Assembly (NCBI RefSeq): GCF_000829455.1
Contig: NZ_JXAK01000020.1
Span: 1 to 64,000, forward strand
From: Gordoniibacillus kamchatkensis
GTDB taxonomy: Bacteria; Bacillota; Bacilli; Paenibacillales; NBRC-103111
DNA: 64,000 nucleotides
Direction: 5' to 3'
The first letter of the stretch is position 1. Every line of letters begins with the position of its first letter. The translations under genes were made by a program, and so were the position numbers. Shown here one piece after another: positions 62,717 to 64,000 of this stretch. The notes below the pieces were generated by a model. It worked only from the letters and a program-made list of their open reading frames with translations. It had not been told where the DNA came from and ran no database searches.

Positions 62717-63640
62717 CTAGAATAACGCTCCGTCAGGATATTTCTTTTTCGCCAAGGCGTTGCTTCCATAAACCATGAAGAATCCTACGGCTGACTGGAA
62801 CAACCCAACCGCCATAGCCAGCGACGGTTCTCCTGTTACGCGCATCATTCTGAACACATAAGTATCAATGACATCCGCTACCGGCAACAGAAGGCCGTTA
62901 TCTTTAATCAGGGCATACATCATGCCGAAGTCCGCAAAAAAGATTCTTCCGATTGACATCAAAGCCAGTATTGAAACGGTAGGCATGAGCAAAGGAAGCG
63001 TGATATGCTTCATTTGCTGCCACCGGTTGGCCCCGTCAATAACGGCCGCTTCGTACAATCCTTCATCGATGCTTGTGATCGACGCCAAATAAATAATGGA
63101 CGTATAACCGGCGTTTTTGACGATATATAAAGCAACCAAGATCACATACCAAGCGTTTGGTTCGGAGTACCAGCGAACTGGGTTCCCGCCAAAGGCGGCG
63201 ATCCAATGGTTCAACAAACCGTTCGTGCTCAAAAGCGCGTATAAAATGTAGCTCACGATAACCCACGATATAAAATGCGGAAACAGCATGAACGATTGTG
63301 CGGTTTTCAAAAACAATTTCTTTTTTACTTCATTAAACAAAAGCGCGAGGGCTATAGCGACGACCGTGCCGCAAACGATAAACAACCCGTTCAATACGAT
63401 GGTGTTTCTCGTCACTACCCAGACTTCGGACGATTTGAAGAAAAACTCAAAATTTTTGAACCCGACCCACGGGCTTCCAATTCCCTTCGTGAAATCATAT
63501 CTTTCAAAAGCTATGACCATATAGGGAAGCGTGAAATAGCCGAATAACAACGTATAAATGACGGCCGGCAGTAAAAATAGATAGCACATTCTGTTGGCGC
63601 ATATTTCTTTCACAACTTTTTGTAACCCATTCAAACACAT
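62717..63640 (-). CDS. ABC transporter permease, LplB/YteP type
   Basis: About 305-307 residues with six helices and the EAA loop LYEAAVIDGANRWQQMKHITLPLL; the closing AKKKYPDGALF is typical of LplB. The ATG at 63640 lies only two bases after AAGGAGG, while the TTG at 63634 has the better eight-base spacing and is probably the real start. First gene of the operon. Confidence 0.92.
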   Translation of the reverse strand: MCLNGLQKVVKEICANRMCYLFLLPAVIYTLLFGYFTLPYMVIAFERYDFTKGIGSPWVGFKNFEFFFKSSEVWVVTRNTIVLNGLFIVCGTVVAIALALLFNEVKKKLFLKTAQSFMLFPHFISWVIVSYILYALLSTNGLLNHWIAAFGGNPVRWYSEPNAWYVILVALYIVKNAGYTSIIYLASITSIDEGLYEAAVIDGANRWQQMKHITLPLLMPTVSILALMSIGRIFFADFGMMYALIKDNGLLLPVADVIDTYVFRMMRVTGEPSLAMAVGLFQSAVGFFMVYGSNALAKKKYPDGALF

Positions 63641-63880
63641 GTCCTCCTTCTGTTGAAATGGTCTAGCTCCGCAAAGATACGTTGCGAGGATAAATGGCAA
63701 GGCCTTACACAATCCAAGTTTATGGAACGGCACAAGTTCGGTAAACTCCAATTATTCGATTTTAGTGTAAATATTCGGTTCAAACCCGTTGCAATAATAA
63801 AATTTAGAGGCCGTCATCATTTTTGAAGTTTACCTATTGTCCGGACGTGCGATATACTTCATTGAAAAAGGAGGTATGAC

Positions 63881-64000
63881 ATGATTTATCGAGCAGAGGA
63901 AACGCGTTACGGCAAAATGAAGTATCATCGGGTAGGTAAATCGGGGCTGCTGCTTCCCGCCATTTCCATCGGGCTATGGCACAATTTCGGGGAGGTCGAT
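63881..64000 (+). CDS. aldo/keto reductase, 5' part (runs off the window)
   Basis: ATG 63881 follows AAAGGAGG at six bases. The 40 visible residues (MIYRAEETRYGKMKYHRVG, then SGLLLPAISIGLWHNFGE) match the start of YghZ/Kv-beta-like aldo/keto reductases. The catalytic residues lie beyond the edge. A TTTACC / TATACT pair with 18-base spacing at about 63830-63859 is a candidate promoter. Divergent from the LplB operon. Confidence 0.8.
   Translation, partial: MIYRAEETRYGKMKYHRVGKSGLLLPAISIGLWHNFGEVD

Noticed and set aside
1-64000. CRISPR array, tRNA, rRNA, transposase or integrase
   Set aside because: Looked for regularly spaced repeats, cloverleaf segments and DDE or recombinase motifs; none were found.

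Overview
The window looks like a chromosomal segment of a spore-forming, moderately GC-rich Paenibacillaceae bacterium (Paenibacillus/Cohnella type). The evidence is two complete gerA-gerB-gerC germinant-receptor operons, a YqzE-type and a YvyF-type protein, Gram-positive LexA boxes, strong GGAGG ribosome sites, and many LacI-regulated sugar ABC transporters paired with Gfo/Idh/MocA oxidoreductases. No tRNA, rRNA, CRISPR array, transposase or integrase was seen.

Layout. 0-7 kb: a damaged 5'-truncated gene, a CpsB/YwqE-like phosphatase, YqzE, a Bax-inhibitor-1 protein, an Erm rRNA methylase with a clear leader-peptide/attenuator region, a MarR regulator, an SDR, and an orphan YvyF. 7-12 kb: a minus-strand sugar-acid cluster (lactonase, FucU mutarotase, Gfo dehydrogenase, two-part UxaA/SAF dehydratase) with a divergent LacI regulator. 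This resembles a non-phosphorylative L-fucose-type pathway. 12-19 kb: HtrA, then a lipoprotein / histidine kinase / HD-GYP response-regulator operon, then an SOS-type UvrX polymerase operon behind two LexA boxes. 19.3-29.6 kb: a visibly AT-richer block bounded by near-identical 31-bp direct repeats. It holds gerABC-1, an Hsp20 remnant, a CBS-containing ClC channel, an OpuC-type betaine/carnitine transporter and its BusR-like regulator. 30-34.6 kb: an SRAP protein and gerABC-2. 34.6-42 kb: a GH116 glycosidase with an ABC importer and a LacI regulator that has three operator-like sites. 42-45 kb: SRPBCC/ArsR pair, a small unknown protein, an Fsr-like MFS exporter. 45-50.5 kb: a second LacI/ABC/Gfo operon. 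50.8-58 kb: a KDG-kinase/SDR/cupin operon, an RraA-family gene, YetF, an aldo/keto reductase and two SDRs. Two of the divergent promoter regions here share a 97-bp element. 58-64 kb: a lipoprotein/two-permease/Gfo/TIM-barrel operon and the start of another aldo/keto reductase.

How it works together. Most of the window serves uptake and oxidative or isomerising breakdown of plant-type sugars. Each importer has its own LacI-type switch and one or more NAD(P)-dependent enzymes. Stress functions (OpuC/BusR, ClC, HtrA, UvrX, SRAP) and antibiotic-defence genes (Erm, Fsr-like MFS) are interspersed.

Quality warning. Twelve genes show at least fourteen reading-frame breaks. Nearly all can be repaired by adding one base, often inside a short homopolymer. 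The simplest reading is consensus-sequence error rather than mass gene decay. Those genes are given here as single frameshifted CDS spanning the whole open region. The Hsp20 remnant and the signal-less binding protein at 48-49.5 kb look like real damage.
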